Source: Chloroflexota bacterium
GTDB taxonomy: Bacteria > Chloroflexota > Anaerolineae > Aggregatilineales > Phototrophicaceae
NCBI GenBank assembly: GCA_011523545.1
Contig: WTGN01000045.1
Span: forward strand, 1 to 64,000
Reading direction: 5' to 3'
DNA length: 64,000 nucleotides
In this document: positions 62,203 to 64,000 of the stretch, in pieces
Layout of the letters: each line of letters begins with the position of its first letter
Position numbering within the stretch: the stretch's first letter is position 1
Translations under genes and position numbers: made by a program
The notes under the pieces: generated by a model
Told to the model about the DNA's origin: nothing
The model's input: the letters and a program-made list of their open reading frames with translations, nothing else
Database searches by the model: none

Positions 62203-63000
62203 ATGAGCTTGCCGTCATTCGCATCTCTGGCAAACTGGGAAAAGACGCGCGATAGCTTGCATCAGATTGCGCAGGTGGTCGGGGCGATAGGCGCCGCTTG
62301 CGCCGATCCTCTGCCGAACGAGCTTCACTTCAGCCTGGATGTATCGACCCGGGCCCTTTCTACGAGGGAAATGCAATTTGGCGGTGAACTGCGTTTCGAA
62401 TTCGATACGCTGCAGCTCTGTTATGTTCGTGGCGGCAATGAGGCCTTCAGGCTTGATGCGCCCGGCCACTCGCAGCTGTCGCTCATGCGCCGCCTGCTCG
62501 CCAGCTTCGACGAATGCGGATACACCGTTCAGCCGTCGATGAAACATATCAGCGCCGGGCAGGCCTTCGAAATCGACCGCGAGTTGGCGTCCGTCTTTGC
62601 CTCGGCGCTTGATGCCGTCTTCACCGCCTTGGCAAGATTCCGCGCCAAGCTGAACGGTACAATGACGCCGCTGGTGCTTTGGCCGCATCACTTTGATCTG
62701 GCCTTCATTTGCTTTGTCACGGCCGAGGCCGATGAACACAGCGCCCCGCAAACTTCTTACGGCTTCGCTCCCTATAGCCCGGGCTTGGAGAAACCCTATT
62801 TCTACGCCTATGCCTGGTCGGCGTCGACCGGTTATCTGCGATTGCCAGTCGAGGCGCCAGCGCAGGCCCTGAATGGAGCGTACACCGGCTTGTACGCGGC
62901 CTACGATGACCTGCGCGACCGGCCGGATTTCAACGGCGTTGTTGAGAAGATGCTGTTGCGCTATCATCAGCTGGCGGCGTCTGGCTTGTCTCAGGCCTGA
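62203..63000 (+). CDS. DUF5996-like protein
   Basis: 265 residues. The motif TPLVLWPHHFDLAFICF, with two His and an Asp, and the partner segments MQFGGELRFEFDTLQL and GFAPYSPGLEKPYFYAYAW match the pattern of DUF5996 proteins. Function is unknown; the conserved His/Asp cluster suggests a metal or acid-base site. No signal peptide is seen. AAGGAGG precedes the ATG at 62203 by nine bases. It stands alone between an aminotransferase and a small acidic protein. Confidence 0.68.
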   Translation: MSLPSFASLANWEKTRDSLHQIAQVVGAIGAACADPLPNELHFSLDVSTRALSTREMQFGGELRFEFDTLQLCYVRGGNEAFRLDAPGHSQLSLMRRLLASFDECGYTVQPSMKHISAGQAFEIDRELASVFASALDAVFTALARFRAKLNGTMTPLVLWPHHFDLAFICFVTAEADEHSAPQTSYGFAPYSPGLEKPYFYAYAWSASTGYLRLPVEAPAQALNGAYTGLYAAYDDLRDRPDFNGVVEKMLLRYHQLAASGLSQA

Positions 63001-63273
63001 GCGGTCCGGTGAGCGGCGCAAGCGAAACAGGGCATGCCCGAAACATGATGTTGACGAGCGTTTCCATGACCTGCACCGACAAATTGCAGGCAAGATGAAC
63101 AGACATTTGCTGGCGCGCGTAGTATAGATAGAAGCGACTGCCAATACTGGCGAATGAAAAGGAACTTGGCAAAGCCTGCCGGAATCGTCTAAACTATGTT
63201 ATTGTAGTGGCAAGCGCAGAATGTACCTGGGCGCCGCGCAATTGGCCATACTGCGTCAACACAGAGGGTTGAA

Positions 63274-63531
63274 ATGAGCGAAGAGAGCAAGAATCCCAAC
63301 GACAGCCTGGATGAAAACCTGAACGATACGCCGGCGGATGAAATGGGCGACCGGCTGGAGCGCCTTGGCGGTGAACCGGCGCCGGCGATCACCCCGGAAG
63401 AATTCGAGCGGCTGCAGAAGGCTGGGCAAGTCCATATCGATTCGCGCGGACGCGTTCGGACTGCGCGACGGACGGGCGCGGAAGCTGGCGTGTCACTGCG
63501 CAAACGGCGCGCCTGGTATGCAAGCGCCTGA
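63274..63531 (+). CDS. Small acidic-to-basic hypothetical protein
   Basis: 85 residues with an acidic N-terminal half (MSEESKNPNDSLDENLNDTP) and a basic C-terminal half (HIDSRGRVRTARRTGAEAG). No family was recognised. The charge split and lack of hydrophobic core suggest a disordered or nucleic-acid-binding protein. The start ATG at 63274 follows GAGGGTTGAA. The 273 bases before it hold nothing recognisable. Confidence 0.55.
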   Translation: MSEESKNPNDSLDENLNDTPADEMGDRLERLGGEPAPAITPEEFERLQKAGQVHIDSRGRVRTARRTGAEAGVSLRKRRAWYASA

Positions 63532-63760
63532 CACCGTCCCGTCGCAGGACTGCTGAGCGCCTTCTTCACCAGCCCTTGCGCGCGCAGGCGGGCGGTTTCC
63601 CACGCTTGGCGCCGCATACAATTGCCCCTAAGGGAAATACGACACGGGATCATCGGCCGCGCTTAGCCGGACGCATGCTCTCGGCTCTTGAAACAGCGTG
63701 CCTCGCTTCAGCTTCGGATCTGTCGCATGTCACCTGGAATCATGGAGATCCGCGTTCGCG

Positions 63761-64000
63761 ATGATGGCTCGCCTGATTAACTTTGATCACGTCAGCCAGG
63801 CCCTGGCGCTGCCGGGTTTTGATACGGCGGCCGCCCGGCAAATCATGGCGCCGGCGCCACGCGGCTGGCAAAAGCGCAAAAGCCCACCAAGCCCGGCGGC
63901 CGTCCTGATTTTGATAACCGCTGCTGACGACGATCGCCTCCAGACTGTCTTGACCTTGCGCAACGCCGGCCTGCGCGGGCACAGCGGTCAAGTCAGCTTT
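63761..64000 (+). CDS. NUDIX hydrolase, CoA-pyrophosphatase-like, N-terminal part
   Basis: The window ends after 80 codons. The start ATGATG at 63761 opens MMARLINFDHVSQALALPGF. The visible part contains AAVLILITAADDDRLQTVLT and LRNAGLRGHSGQVSF, the pattern directly before the Nudix box of NudL/CoaSE-type enzymes that cleave coenzyme A to phosphopantetheine and 3',5'-ADP. The Nudix box itself lies outside. The ribosome site is weak. The 229 bases upstream show no gene that can be supported. Confidence 0.75.
   Translation, partial: MMARLINFDHVSQALALPGFDTAAARQIMAPAPRGWQKRKSPPSPAAVLILITAADDDRLQTVLTLRNAGLRGHSGQVSF

Noticed and set aside
63576..63764. A 62-codon plus-strand frame before the last gene
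   Set aside because: No ribosome site, no domain and overlap with the start of the NUDIX gene; the stretch appears non-coding.

Overview
The window looks like a moderately GC-rich chromosomal segment from a member of the Chloroflexota, probably Anaerolineae-like. This is inferred from gene content: a split glycine decarboxylase (gcvPB at the left edge), a serine hydroxymethyltransferase-GcvT fusion, an EF-G paralogue, a bacterial translin, an E1/E2/JAB ubiquitin-like cassette, and a family of short palindromic TGTAGGGGCGA repeats. No rRNA, tRNA, CRISPR array, IS element or phage gene was found. About 55 protein genes are supported, two of them cut by the window edges.

Left part (1-13.7 kb). 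It holds the 3' end of gcvPB, an AEC permease, a two-TM RCK protein without a recognisable K+ selectivity filter, and an aldo/keto reductase. A minus-strand sugar ABC operon follows (binding protein, two CUT1 permeases, sulfatase), suggesting uptake and desulfation of a sulfated glycan. Next comes a 1121-residue GlyA-GcvT fusion that carries two in-frame 72-bp copies of the palindromic repeat found between neighbouring genes, and then a membrane-anchored SGNH hydrolase.

Middle part (13.7-43.3 kb). This is mostly housekeeping: EF-G-like GTPase, FtsH, a DUF255 thioredoxin-fold protein, a TPR lytic transglycosylase lipoprotein, a GT4 glycosyltransferase, methylglyoxal synthase, an ECF sigma factor with a putative anti-sigma, GreA, a glyoxylate reductase-like enzyme, an orphan HATPase protein and rplJ-rplL with a recognisable L10 leader. 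A Memo-like protein, translin, YciI, NUDIX, RsmG, a divergent isocitrate/isopropylmalate dehydrogenase, MarR, an S9 peptidase, peptide deformylase with a GNAT, and an OmpR-type two-component system follow. The two-component operon is preceded by three TTTACAC boxes spaced 11 bp apart, as expected of a PhoB/PhoP-like autoregulated promoter.

Right part (43.3-64 kb). An AT-richer, probably transferred DarTG-type toxin-antitoxin pair (antitoxin gene first) sits between the two-component operon and an Fbp-type ferric iron ABC operon. Then comes a tightly packed E2-like / JAB-MPN / E1-like operon, the most interesting system here. It resembles bacterial ubiquitin-like conjugation cassettes, but I find no ubiquitin-like gene next to it, and one canonical JAMM zinc ligand position holds glutamine. 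The rest is an alpha/beta hydrolase, a tandem GNAT, a secreted protein, an overlapping metallo-hydrolase-mug-dut cluster (uracil exclusion from DNA), SDR, ssb, gatB, an aminotransferase, a DUF5996-like protein, a small acidic protein, and the start of a CoA-pyrophosphatase-like NUDIX gene.

All functions are read from motifs and family resemblance; no database search was run. Start codons were moved where a Shine-Dalgarno sequence or promoter decided them.
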